A DNA stretch of 64,000 nucleotides from Kineobactrum salinum (GTDB taxonomy: Bacteria > Pseudomonadota > Gammaproteobacteria > Pseudomonadales > Halieaceae): assembly GCF_010669285.1 (NCBI RefSeq), contig NZ_CP048711.1, positions 3,968,001-4,032,000 on the forward strand, in the 5' to 3' direction. Shown here one piece after another: positions 57,313-64,000 of this stretch. The position numbers and the translations under genes are program-made. How positions within the stretch are numbered: position 1 is the stretch's first letter; every line of letters begins with the position of its first letter. The notes beneath the pieces are model-generated. The model saw only the letters and a program-made list of their open reading frames with translations, did not search any database and was not told the origin of the DNA.

Positions 57313-58722
57313 TCAATTCGGAAATTGCACCTTGATACTCGTTGCCCACTTTTCGCGGGTGAGCGCGTATCTACAAGCATCCGCTGCGTGATCGGGTGCT
57401 GTTGAATCTACGTCCTCGGGGTTTCGGTGATCCCTCGGGAGGGAGGGGACTGTCTGCCACCAATACCGACAGGAGCGACTGATATACAAACCCGGTTTGT
57501 CTGGTTGCCCCGCATCGGACAGCAGACGGCGCATGACCTGCCAGCCACTGATCCTTGCGCCCTTTTTCGCGCGGGAAAAGCTCACGCCAGCACGGCGGAA
57601 CTCATCACCAATGGACCCGGACTGGCTGCCGGTTTTGTTAAAAATCGCGTCATCCGCAACACCGCGCGGGTCACACTCCCACCGCTTGCACATGGACAGA
57701 ATCCGGCTTGCCTGATCGGGGACCGTGAGACCTAGACCTTGGTTGTCATCGTCGGGGTGTACTGTGGCCTCCTCGGCAACCAACACGATACTGCCACGCG
57801 GGTAGAAAAATCCTTCCCACTCGGCACCGGGGGACTCCGCACAAAGGTACGTTACCGAGGGTGCGGCACTGCCAAAATCGTGCGCCAGATAAGTGTGCCA
57901 GGGCTCAACATCGTCGTAGGGATCATATCCACGGCGCGGTGGTAGTTTGGGCCAGGGTTCAACCATGTTGCGGTGTTCGTCTATGACGTTGGAGAAGTAC
58001 GCTCCGCGCAATACGCTCCAGTCGCCGTCCAGCCAGGCTTTGGCAAGCTCGGGATCGGTGGCGCAGGCAGCCATAAGGTTTTTGGCGTACTTGTCCCGGT
58101 CTATAAATTCGTTGTCGCGGTAGGTCGCAGATATGGTTACGAAGTCGGCGCCGGTTGCGGGGCATACGTAGGGCTTCCAGGACGCGCGCTGTGCGTATCT
58201 GCGGACCAACCAATGGTGCCCTTGGCCACCAGGGTTTGCGAGGATGAAGAAGCGCACCGGGACGCCTACGGGTGCCCGCAGTGATGACCGCAGCCGGTCC
58301 ACCAGTACCGGGGAGGCATATTGTCCGGATTCATCAACCGCAATGTGTGAAAACGATTTGCCCTGATACTTCTGGAAGTCGGGTTCGCGCTCCAGTTGGT
58401 CCAGTTGAATGGTGGCACCACCGGGCAGGGTGAAGCGATGCTTCTGTCCGTCATGCCGCAGGGCTGATCCATATACGGCGGTGAAGTACTCCAGGAATTC
58501 GGCTTCAATATCCTGAAGGCCGGGGAATGACTTTCGGACCACCAGACACCGGGCGCGGGGACCATGCTGCTCAGCGTGGCGCAGGAACATAGCCGCCAGG
58601 GTGTAGGTCTTGCCGGGACCACGGCCACCACCGAGGAACAGGTCCATGCTCTCCGGTACTGACATGGCTTGCGCCTGCCAGGGTGAAAGCTGGTCGGGGC
58701 GCTGGTCAGTCGCTGCTGGCAT
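57313..58722 (-). CDS. terL: Phage terminase large subunit
   Basis: A 469-residue DNA-packaging motor. The start at 58722 (MPAATDQRPDQLSPWQAQAM) is chosen over a longer upstream extension that would cover terS. The ATPase domain has Walker A GGGRGPGKT (~32) and Walker B HIAVDESGQ. The nuclease domain has YLAHDFGSAAPS and the closing DHAADACRYALTR. Overlap with terS by 17 bp indicates coupling. Confidence 0.93.
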   Translation of the reverse strand: MPAATDQRPDQLSPWQAQAMSVPESMDLFLGGGRGPGKTYTLAAMFLRHAEQHGPRARCLVVRKSFPGLQDIEAEFLEYFTAVYGSALRHDGQKHRFTLPGGATIQLDQLEREPDFQKYQGKSFSHIAVDESGQYASPVLVDRLRSSLRAPVGVPVRFFILANPGGQGHHWLVRRYAQRASWKPYVCPATGADFVTISATYRDNEFIDRDKYAKNLMAACATDPELAKAWLDGDWSVLRGAYFSNVIDEHRNMVEPWPKLPPRRGYDPYDDVEPWHTYLAHDFGSAAPSVTYLCAESPGAEWEGFFYPRGSIVLVAEEATVHPDDDNQGLGLTVPDQASRILSMCKRWECDPRGVADDAIFNKTGSQSGSIGDEFRRAGVSFSRAKKGARISGWQVMRRLLSDAGQPDKPGLYISRSCRYWWQTVPSLPRDHRNPEDVDSTAPDHAADACRYALTREKWATSIKVQFPN

Positions 58723-59125
58723 TGGGCAATGCTTCCTGTTTGACCTGTATCGCTTCCAGATACGCTTGCGGGTCCATGGCGCTGGGCAGGTTGAACACCA
58801 CTGAGACGCCACCACCGCTGCCCTGGGGCGCTTTCTCGCTGAGTCCGTGCCGAACTGCCAGCAATGTCTGTGCGGCCCGTGTATCGCCGTCCACGGCCCG
58901 GCAGTACAGGGCATCTAACAACTGGTCGCGCTCAATGGATAGCGCGGTTTCCCAAATGAGTTTTGACGGCGCATGCTCCTGCACCACACGGCGGAACTGA
59001 TCCAGCGGCATACCTAAGGCAGTGGCTGCGGCTGATTCAGATAACAGGCCACTGGCGGCCATGCTCTCCAGGTGCTTACGGGCACCGGCTGGCAATTTCT
59101 CGAACGGTCTACCGCGTGCAGTCAT
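58706..59125 (-). CDS. Phage terminase small subunit-like protein
   Basis: A 139-residue protein. N-terminal helix-turn-helix-like region (RKHLESMAASGLLSESAAATALGMPLDQFRRVVQEH), a helical oligomerisation part (ERDQLLDALYCRAVDGDTRAAQTLLAVRHG) and a disordered tail. Its place immediately before terL and its DNA-binding fold support the small subunit role of recognising the packaging site. Confidence 0.8.
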   Translation of the reverse strand: MTARGRPFEKLPAGARKHLESMAASGLLSESAAATALGMPLDQFRRVVQEHAPSKLIWETALSIERDQLLDALYCRAVDGDTRAAQTLLAVRHGLSEKAPQGSGGGVSVVFNLPSAMDPQAYLEAIQVKQEALPNASSD

Positions 59126-59140
59126 GGTGTAATTCCCTTG

Positions 59141-59314
59141 CTACTGGTCCGAATACTGGTCATATTTTAACCACAAGCCCCCAACAATGACACCCATTAT
59201 GGCGGGAATTATGGCGGGAACAGGATATAACAAACCATAAGTATCTGTTTTATATGATGGAATAGCGGACACATTGTCCGCCATGCCAAATATATATGTA
59301 GCTTTATGCGACAT
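59141..59314 (-). CDS. Small predicted membrane protein
   Basis: A 57-residue protein from the ATG at 59314, overlapping the end of the upstream gene by 11 bp. One membrane segment (YPVPAIIPAIMGVIVGGLWL) with a charged C-terminus. Could be holin-like by size and topology, but there is no lysin partner and the call is weak. Confidence 0.45.
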   Translation of the reverse strand: MSHKATYIFGMADNVSAIPSYKTDTYGLLYPVPAIIPAIMGVIVGGLWLKYDQYSDQ

Positions 59315-59576
59315 GTTGCGCGGTTTCCTCTCCAAGCAAGATTGCCAATTCATCCAAATCACCATCGGTCTCTTCCACATGGGTTCCGATTGCATTGGCC
59401 ATTGCACGGACTGCCAGCCCGAATCCCTCCAGATCGCGTTCGCTAATGCCTTCCAAGTCAGCTTCGCCATGACGGCGGTGGATCAGGTCGCCGATTGTTT
59501 CCAGTGCGCCCTGGCATATGCTCATTTCGCGCTGGTGCCCTTGGATGCTCTCGATTAGTCGTTGGGGGGTTTTCAT
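59304..59576 (-). CDS. Hypothetical phage protein
   Basis: A 90-residue acidic helical protein (IESIQGHQREMSICQGAL ... HVEETDGDLDELAILLGEE). No recognised domain. It is chained to both neighbours by short overlaps in the minus-strand block, which supports it being real. Confidence 0.6.
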   Translation of the reverse strand: MKTPQRLIESIQGHQREMSICQGALETIGDLIHRRHGEADLEGISERDLEGFGLAVRAMANAIGTHVEETDGDLDELAILLGEETAQHVA

Positions 59577-59803
59577 TGGTTGGTCTCCCGTAGTTGATCG
59601 GTGACGGACTCAAGCCGGGTGCTAATGTCATCCAGGGCAATCCCCATGACATATACCGCGCTGCCCAGCCCCGAGTGACCATGCTCGCCAGTGGCCGCGA
59701 TTCCAATGCCCACAAGCCCCTCGCTCATGTGAACGAGTCGGTTGTGTATATCGTGCAGGGTGTCAGTGGTGTCGCTGAGTATGGTTCTGTCTAGGTCTTT
59801 CAT
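59573..59803 (-). CDS. Hypothetical phage protein
   Basis: A 76-residue protein with two helical stretches around a Gly-rich turn (GIGIAATGEHGHSGLGSAV). Overlaps the next gene by 4 bp. No motif recognised. A GGAAGCAACC stretch precedes its start on the minus strand. Confidence 0.6.
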   Translation of the reverse strand: MKDLDRTILSDTTDTLHDIHNRLVHMSEGLVGIGIAATGEHGHSGLGSAVYVMGIALDDISTRLESVTDQLRETNQ

Positions 59804-59936
59804 GGTTGCTTCCTCTCAGTTGGCCAGCGGTTTGCTGGTCTTGTAACTCGTGGTGCTGGTGGGGAGCCGAATCATGTTTAGCCCCTTAAAACCTTTGTTT
59901 GCGGGCTGTGCCCTTGGTAGATATCTATAGAGGGTT

Positions 59937-60075
59937 GTTTCTCCGCACCACAGAAACAGGAAAAACAGCCTGTTAAGTAGTTTCTCCGCACCTCAGACGC
60001 TGATTTAGGGCTGAATTCGTTGTTCTGTGGTGTTTCTCCGCACCTCAGAAGGGTTTTAAGGTGTTTCTCCGCACC
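59937..60075. repeat. Four direct iterons, GTTTCTCCGCACC
   Basis: Identical 13-mers at 59937, 59980, 60032 and 60063, each followed by a related 5-7 bp (A/T)CAGA-like tail. Start-to-start distances are 43, 52 and 31 bp, close to 4, 5 and 3 helical turns. The copies fall in different reading frames of the overlapping open frame, so the repetition is at DNA level. It directly follows the replication-like gene, so an origin is the favoured reading. Confidence 0.85.
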
Positions 60076-60092
60076 ATCGAAAATCGAAATCA

Positions 60093-60524
60093 TCACTTCA
60101 AGCTCCTGACTTTCTGACTGTGTGCACCAGGGTCCAGCTTTGGTGCTCCGTCCCATTTGTCCGTTGCCATCCAGGTCAGCCGGTACAGAATCGGATCGCG
60201 CTTTGCCCTTGGGTATCGAGTGACTTCAATCCAGCCGTATGCCTCCGCTTCCCGCCTTGCCCGGATCAACTCCCACTTGGTCCAGCCGTATGCGCCCATG
60301 ACGCCCTCGGCGGCGCTCAGGTTGCCGTTGTTGAAGCCGTTGTACTGGCGGGCCAGATCACAGAGAAACGCCCTTGTGGGTTTCCTCAGGGCCTTGTAGT
60401 CCGGATGATCCAGAACCGCGTGCAGCATCCTGACAAACGGCGGTCCCGCCTTCTTGCGCCCGTTCGGGAGCATGCCCCTGCTGTTTGCCTGTCCTGGCAT
60501 TAGCGAGTCCGTACCAATCGCCAT
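60093..60524 (-). CDS. Winged-helix replication-like protein
   Basis: A 143-residue protein of a type often found in P4-like and satellite elements. It shows PPFVRMLHAVLDHPDYKALRKPTRAFLCDLARQYNGFNNGNLS and a second part with WTKWELIRARREAEAYGWIE, consistent with a winged helix. YRLTWMATDKWDGAP lies near the end. I infer a role in replication initiation from the family style and the iterons that lie just after its stop; no enzymatic motif is visible. Confidence 0.6.
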   Translation of the reverse strand: MAIGTDSLMPGQANSRGMLPNGRKKAGPPFVRMLHAVLDHPDYKALRKPTRAFLCDLARQYNGFNNGNLSAAEGVMGAYGWTKWELIRARREAEAYGWIEVTRYPRAKRDPILYRLTWMATDKWDGAPKLDPGAHSQKVRSLK

Positions 60525-60793
60525 TCATGCGACATGCTCAATTCACCGAATCGGTTTTTAATCTGCGGCTTCGGGAGATCCGCAACGATGGCCAGCCCGT
60601 GCCGCTGGAGTGCAGGCCGGACAAGGTTGGCGGCGGCGGAGATATTGCCGATGGCGCAGTCCCTAGCTATTTCATGGGTTAGCGCCGCCTCATTGGTTAA
60701 CAGGTAGTCAAGCAGGCGATGGGCGGCAGGTGATACCGTCTCGCGCTTTACGGCTGTCACTGCTTCGTCAATACAATGTTGTGCTATCATCAT
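60500..60793 (-). CDS. Small HTH-like phage protein
   Basis: A 97-residue protein with a probable winged-helix core (AAHRLLDYLLTNEAALTHEIARDCAIGNISAAANLVRPALQRHGLAI). Overlaps the replication-like gene by 25 bp. Likely regulatory or replication accessory; not otherwise recognised. Confidence 0.6.
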   Translation of the reverse strand: MMIAQHCIDEAVTAVKRETVSPAAHRLLDYLLTNEAALTHEIARDCAIGNISAAANLVRPALQRHGLAIVADLPKPQIKNRFGELSMSHEWRLVRTR

Positions 60794-60820
60794 TTCGGTC
60801 CTGTGGCGGGACTGATTTTT

Positions 60821-60843
60821 AGCGGCTCCTTTGGGAGCCGTTT
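60821..60843. other. Hairpin between two small element genes
   Basis: CGGCTCC (60823-60829) and GGAGCCG (60834-60840) form a short GC stem with a 4-nt loop after the stop of the 60845-61087 gene. On the minus strand there is no T-run, so it is not a standard terminator; it may be an RNA processing or pause hairpin. Confidence 0.4.
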
Positions 60844-60844
60844 A

Positions 60845-61087
60845 CTATTTGTAAGCTCGGAAATTCCATAGCGGACAGACTGTCGAAGTACAGGCCCGGA
60901 TATGATCCCTGAAGCCTGGTTCCAGGTGATCCGCAGTGCAGCCCATGCAATGAGCACACATAGCGTCGATAGCGGCTCGCAAGGACGTTGTGTTGCCTTG
61001 ATTCCGTACCATGGGGTTGTGTTCGGGTCGGGCCGGTATCGTTGAATCTGGCGCGCTGCGGGCGTCATCCTGCGGCTGGTAGCTCAT
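60845..61087 (-). CDS. Small cysteine-rich phage protein
   Basis: An 80-residue protein with the phage zinc-binding pattern AIDAMCAHCMGCT...IRACTSTVCPLWNFR (C-x2-C-x2-C ... C-x4-C-P-L-W). This type is common in prophages, usually unnamed. It overlaps the next gene upstream by 23 bp. Confidence 0.7.
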   Translation of the reverse strand: MSYQPQDDARSAPDSTIPARPEHNPMVRNQGNTTSLRAAIDAMCAHCMGCTADHLEPGFRDHIRACTSTVCPLWNFRAYK

Positions 61088-61307
61088 ACTTCCCCCTGCT
61101 AGTCATTCGCAACGCTCCGCGCGCTGCATCGGCAATCAATGTAAGGTCGTCCAGGTCACAACTGATCGTCCATGGTCTGCCTTTGATCCGGGACAACACT
61201 TCCACGTCATCAACGAGAATTCGGCAGGTGTATTGGCCCCGGTCCAGCGTCACAGTGCGAGTGATGGCGGGTGCGATTGAAGGCAGCAAGATAGTTTGCG
61301 TGCTCAT
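61065..61307 (-). CDS. Hypothetical phage protein
   Basis: An 80-residue beta-rich protein (TRTVTLDRGQYTCRILVDDVEVL) with a helical end (LTLIADAARGALRM). No domain recognised. Its ATG overlaps the stop of the 43-residue gene upstream (ATGA). Confidence 0.55.
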   Translation of the reverse strand: MSTQTILLPSIAPAITRTVTLDRGQYTCRILVDDVEVLSRIKGRPWTISCDLDDLTLIADAARGALRMTSRGKYELPAAG

Positions 61308-61435
61308 GCGGCGGCCTCCTCAATCTTTGTCCTTGCCCACTCCGCGACAATCCGCAGGGCTTCAGCTTTGCCGTAAGTGTCCGCAACCAGGCTCAGGGCC
61401 ATGCGGAGGGTTTCTTCTTGAGGGGTTGGGTTCAT
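61304..61435 (-). CDS. Very small phage protein (43 residues)
   Basis: A 43-residue helical protein (MNPTPQEETLRMALSLVADT ... ALRIVAEWARTKIEE). It is supported by 4-bp overlaps with both neighbours (AlpA-like gene upstream, 61307 gene downstream), a pattern expected in a tightly translated operon. Function unknown. Confidence 0.55.
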   Translation of the reverse strand: MNPTPQEETLRMALSLVADTYGKAEALRIVAEWARTKIEEAAA

Positions 61436-61662
61436 GCTGCGCCCTCCACAGCCTCAATGACTTCAGAGAGGCGCCAGCGGGTGCAATTTCCGGTTATGCG
61501 AAGCGGAGGCGGTATTTTTCCCTCCTGACTCCAGCGCCAGATTGTTGCGCGGCTCACGGAATAGCGTTGCGCTAACTGAGTGTCGCTTGCAAACTCAGTC
61601 GGCGCGGGAGGCGGGTTGCGCTTACGCTTTGCGGGTTGCTCGGAGGTAGATTGTGCTGCCAT
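61432..61662 (-). CDS. AlpA-family phage regulator
   Basis: A 76-residue protein with a MerR-like helix-turn-helix of the AlpA/HTH_17 type: SDTQLAQRYSVSRATIWRWS, then a wing and TRWRLSEVIEAVEG. AlpA-like proteins activate excision or operon expression in P4-like elements and are a hallmark of Gram-negative PICIs. It is the first gene of the minus-strand run after the 61768-62658 gene. Confidence 0.85.
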   Translation of the reverse strand: MAAQSTSEQPAKRKRNPPPAPTEFASDTQLAQRYSVSRATIWRWSQEGKIPPPLRITGNCTRWRLSEVIEAVEGAA

Positions 61663-61767
61663 TGTCTGCGGCCTCTTGCAGTGTGTTTATGCAAAGGTGC
61701 CACAGCTATTCGCGCTCAACCGGAAGCGAATACCGGGAAAGTTTTTCCGGTTGAAGATGGAAGGGTT

Positions 61768-62658
61768 CTAGCGGCGTCCGCCTTTGGGGTGAATGAATGC
61801 GCCCCCACAGTCGCCATCAAACACTGTTACAAGTGATTTTCTGATTTTTCTTACAGACTCTTCCGGCGAAGCCCAGTCAAGCTGGCGATCTGGATAAACG
61901 ATGTTCAGAATGTTGTTGTAAGTGAGACTTTTACCGAGATATCCGGCCAACAGCATCACATCGGCATATTGCAGGACTCTATTTTTTGCCCAGCCTTTCA
62001 TCCGCTTTTTTAGTGCTACATCGTCGGCACGGTATACAGGGCGGCGGCGTCTAGCGTGGCGCAACCACTCCGCAAACTGCTCAAGGATCACTTTGTCTGA
62101 AAAGTCCAGGTCGACTTTGCAGAATGGTCTATCTAATTCTGCGGCAGGGCGCTCCATCATCCAGGGCAAAATTGCGATAGCTGCGCGCTCGTCTTCGTAA
62201 AGATTTGAATCGAATTCTGCAAGTTCTTCCATTCGATTCTGGATTTTTTGGCGCTGCTTGGTGGCCTCCATCAAGACGGAAGAATAAATGTCAGTGAACT
62301 CCAATCCGCGGACGGGGGCACGACTTCTTGATTCGAAATCAGCCGTTCTGTAATCAAATGGGACAACGCTGCGTTCGGATCGGCGGTAATCAGTGTTCGG
62401 CATCGGCTCTTGCACAGTAAAACAGCATGCTCGATTAAATTCAGATTCAAACGCTTCTCTCCAATCCTTCGAATCATCGCCCCCTTTGATTTGGGACAAT
62501 AATTCTCCGAGATAGCTGCGGACCTGAAAGGCCACTTCCCAGTCGTTAATCGAATAATCCGCAAGCGCATCATAGTAGCGGTGATCCAGACGGTTAGCCC
62601 CCGGCCTTTTCACGCACGATTGCAGGTGCTTGTGCAGGCTCTTCCCGGTGAGGGCCAT
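61768..62658 (-). CDS. Hypothetical protein next to the integrase
   Basis: A 296-residue protein starting on the last base of the integrase stop. No catalytic motif seen. Features are a charged helical middle (MEATKQRQKIQNRMEELAEF), an RHARRRRPVYRADD patch and a C-terminal YADVMLLAGYLGKSLTYNNIL. Similar-sized unknown genes accompany P4-type integrases in many islands. The base composition is slightly more AT-rich than its neighbours. Confidence 0.6.
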   Translation of the reverse strand: MALTGKSLHKHLQSCVKRPGANRLDHRYYDALADYSINDWEVAFQVRSYLGELLSQIKGGDDSKDWREAFESEFNRACCFTVQEPMPNTDYRRSERSVVPFDYRTADFESRSRAPVRGLEFTDIYSSVLMEATKQRQKIQNRMEELAEFDSNLYEDERAAIAILPWMMERPAAELDRPFCKVDLDFSDKVILEQFAEWLRHARRRRPVYRADDVALKKRMKGWAKNRVLQYADVMLLAGYLGKSLTYNNILNIVYPDRQLDWASPEESVRKIRKSLVTVFDGDCGGAFIHPKGGRR

Positions 62659-63959
62659 TACTTACGCCCCCCGAAGGCCACCACACGGCCACCAGAGCGC
62701 GACGGCTCGCAATACTGCCCCCATGCCTCCATCATGCCCCGGCGTTCTTCCAGCAGCTCATTGCGGGCGTATGCGGTGCGGGTGGCGTCGCTGTTGACGT
62801 GTGCCAGGGCCAGTTCTGACCATTCATCGGGGAAGCGGTTGTTCTGGCGGCACCAGTCTTTAAACGAACTCCGGGCGGTACCGTGGGGCGTTGCTATGCG
62901 GTCCAGTATCGGGTCAATGTATCCGGGTCCGCCTTTCTTCAGGTCTGCGGCGTGGGCATCTTTCATCAACTTGGATAGGGCCATATCCGACAGCTCCACG
63001 CCCTTGCTGTTAGGGAACACCAGCCCGGCGGGGTTATCCCTCGGCAGGGCCTTCAACAGCTCCACGGCGGCGCGGGACAATGGAACTGTGTGCGCCTTGT
63101 CTGCCTTCATCCGGTCGGCACTGAGTCGCCATACACCGGCGTCTAAGTCGATTTCATCCCACGTCGCCAACCGCACCTCGCCAGAACGCGCGGCGGCCAG
63201 GACTGCAAACCGCAGGGCTTGGGCGCTAGGCGCATCCCGAGTCCCAATGTCTGACATTAGGCGGGGCACATCGGCAACCGGCAGCGCGGCGTGGTGCTTT
63301 CGGGCCTTGCCTGCGGTCTTGCGTAACTTGGCCGTAGCGGGCAACAGTGGTTCAAGGCAATCTTTCCACGCTGCCGGGTTGGGTGCGGTGCGTATCTTCG
63401 CGGCCCTTGCCCAATCGAACACGGCGGCCATGCGTTGACGCACGCGGCTGGCAGTCTCCGGCACCTCCGCCCATATCGGTTCCAGCACAGCCAGAACCTG
63501 GGGAGTCTCGATCTCTGACACTGGCAGCCTGCCAAGCTCTGGAATAACGTACTTTTCCAGCGTGGTGATCCATTGGGCAGCGTGCTTGGGGTTCTTGAAT
63601 TCTTGCGCCTTAACTGCATGGCAACGCTTGGCGGCATCGGCAAAGCTCAATCCTCGGGCGGTAGCCTGGGCCAGCTTTGTGCGGTTGGCCTTGCGTTCCT
63701 CCATCGGATCCACGCCCTGCCGTATCTGGTCTTTAAGCTCACGGGCTTTGTTCCGGGCCTCTGCCAGTGGTACCTCGGGGAATCCACCTAATCCAATCTC
63801 CCGGCGGCGCTCGCCAACCATCGTGCGGAGAATCCAGCACTTTGCTCCGGCGGGCGTCACCACCACCTGAAGCCCCGACACGCCCCCCACTTTGTAGGTG
63901 CCAGGCTTGGCCAGCTTTCGCAGTTCGGTGGCGCTTAACTCTTTCGCTTGCTTCGGCAT
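62658..63959 (-). CDS. int: Tyrosine-type integrase (P4 family, DUF4102)
   Basis: A 433-residue site-specific recombinase. The N-terminal DUF4102 arm-binding domain has TYKVGGVSGLQVVVTPAGAKCWILR, followed by a SAM-like core-binding domain. Catalytic residues are Arg in AARSGEVRLATWDE, the His-Arg motif in TPHGTARSSFKDW and the nucleophile Tyr in TRTAYARNE. ATG at 63959 follows a GGGGG ribosome site; an upstream in-frame ATG (63989) would be read through the CCCGCCAT repeats. Confidence 0.93.
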   Translation of the reverse strand: MPKQAKELSATELRKLAKPGTYKVGGVSGLQVVVTPAGAKCWILRTMVGERRREIGLGGFPEVPLAEARNKARELKDQIRQGVDPMEERKANRTKLAQATARGLSFADAAKRCHAVKAQEFKNPKHAAQWITTLEKYVIPELGRLPVSEIETPQVLAVLEPIWAEVPETASRVRQRMAAVFDWARAAKIRTAPNPAAWKDCLEPLLPATAKLRKTAGKARKHHAALPVADVPRLMSDIGTRDAPSAQALRFAVLAAARSGEVRLATWDEIDLDAGVWRLSADRMKADKAHTVPLSRAAVELLKALPRDNPAGLVFPNSKGVELSDMALSKLMKDAHAADLKKGGPGYIDPILDRIATPHGTARSSFKDWCRQNNRFPDEWSELALAHVNSDATRTAYARNELLEERRGMMEAWGQYCEPSRSGGRVVAFGGRK

Positions 63960-63961
63960 GA

Positions 63962-64000
63962 TTCGAATCCCCCTTTTTACTCCCGCCATTGTTCCCGCCA
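63962..64000. other. Candidate integrase arm-type repeats at the right end
   Basis: Two CCCGCCA copies (63982-63988 and 63994-64000) with ACTCCCGCCAT matching 54334-54344. TTCGAATCCC (63962-63971) also occurs in the T arm of tRNA-Ser but is palindromic here, so that match may be chance. The attachment core at this side is not in the window. Confidence 0.4.

Larger units (their letters stand above)
54256..64000. mobile_element. Integrated phage-satellite-like element (right end beyond the window)
   Basis: From the 3' end of tRNA-Ser to the window edge, nearly all genes run on the minus strand in one compact block. They encode integrase, an unknown protein, an AlpA-like regulator, small proteins, a replication-like protein next to iterons, TerS, TerL, an OB-fold protein, a scaffold-like protein and a major capsid protein. 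A plus-strand DUF3800 gene lies at the tRNA side. No portal, maturation protease, tail, holin or lysin gene is present in this ~9.7 kb. That gene set fits a capsid-forming satellite better than a complete prophage; a decayed prophage is the main alternative. Confidence 0.7.

Noticed and set aside
59141..59314. Holin for a lysis module
   Set aside because: Only size and one membrane segment fit; no endolysin or spanin gene is present, so it was left as a small membrane protein.
59937..60075. CRISPR array
   Set aside because: Repeats are only 13 bp with short irregular spacing and no cas genes are nearby. No other CRISPR-like array was seen in the window.
59878..60156. 92-codon minus-strand frame over the iterons
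   Set aside because: The repeats fall in different frames within it, so the sequence is constrained as DNA; no domain is visible.

Overview
The window is about 64 kb of high-GC DNA from a gammaproteobacterium. The core gene orders secD-secF / suhB-trmJ-iscR-iscS, ndk-rlmN-pilF-rodZ-ispG-hisS-yfgM-bamB-der and alaS-lysC-csrA...tRNA-Ser(GCU) are typical of that class. Protein style and the dispersed palindromes suggest a marine Cellvibrionales/Halieaceae-like organism, but this assignment is an inference and not proven.

Layout. 1-9.3 kb: 3' part of purL, secDF, suhB (minus), trmJ, iscR, iscS. The rest of the isc operon (iscU, iscA, hscBA, fdx) is absent and ndk follows at once. 9.3-18.5 kb: housekeeping run ndk to der, then a group III truncated haemoglobin. 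18.7-22 kb: an operator-controlled operon of a GIN-domain (DUF2807) exported protein, a YtrA-type GntR repressor, an ABC ATPase and its permease. 22-28 kb: isocitrate lyase, an M24 peptidase, an HxlR regulator and a TonB-dependent receptor. 28.2-39.3 kb: an AT-richer island of co-oriented accessory genes separated by attC-like sites. It resembles an integron cassette array without an integrase and holds parDE, a PD-(D/E)XK-like protein, a one-chain AAA ATPase + DUF4435 protein resembling PARIS, an IS3-family element and an IS4-family element that interrupts a pentapeptide-repeat gene. 39.5-54 kb: gcvP, an AAA_14/DUF4143 ATPase, a serine hydrolase, greB, an M23 peptidase, a small UPF0434 protein, a HIT protein, alaS, lysC, csrA, a penicillin-acylase-family lipoprotein and tRNA-Ser(GCU). 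54.3-64 kb: a compact integrated element next to tRNA-Ser. It carries a tyrosine integrase, an AlpA-type regulator, a replication-like protein beside four 13-bp iterons, small and large terminase, a scaffold-like protein and a major capsid protein, but no portal, protease, tail or lysis genes. It looks like a capsid-forming phage satellite; its right end lies at or beyond the window edge.

Three observations cut across the regions. (1) Eight genes (ispG, TonB receptor, parE, gcvP, DUF4143 ATPase, greB, M23 peptidase, phage OB-fold protein) each carry one frameshift that is repaired by adding a single base to a short homopolymer, nearly always G/C. A systematic sequencing or assembly deletion error is the simplest reading. 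(2) Three intergenic copies of a roughly 100-bp palindromic repeat have different but perfectly paired outer stems around a shared core. (3) Two separate mobile compartments, the cassette-like array and the tRNA-Ser element, carry candidate phage-defence or satellite functions.
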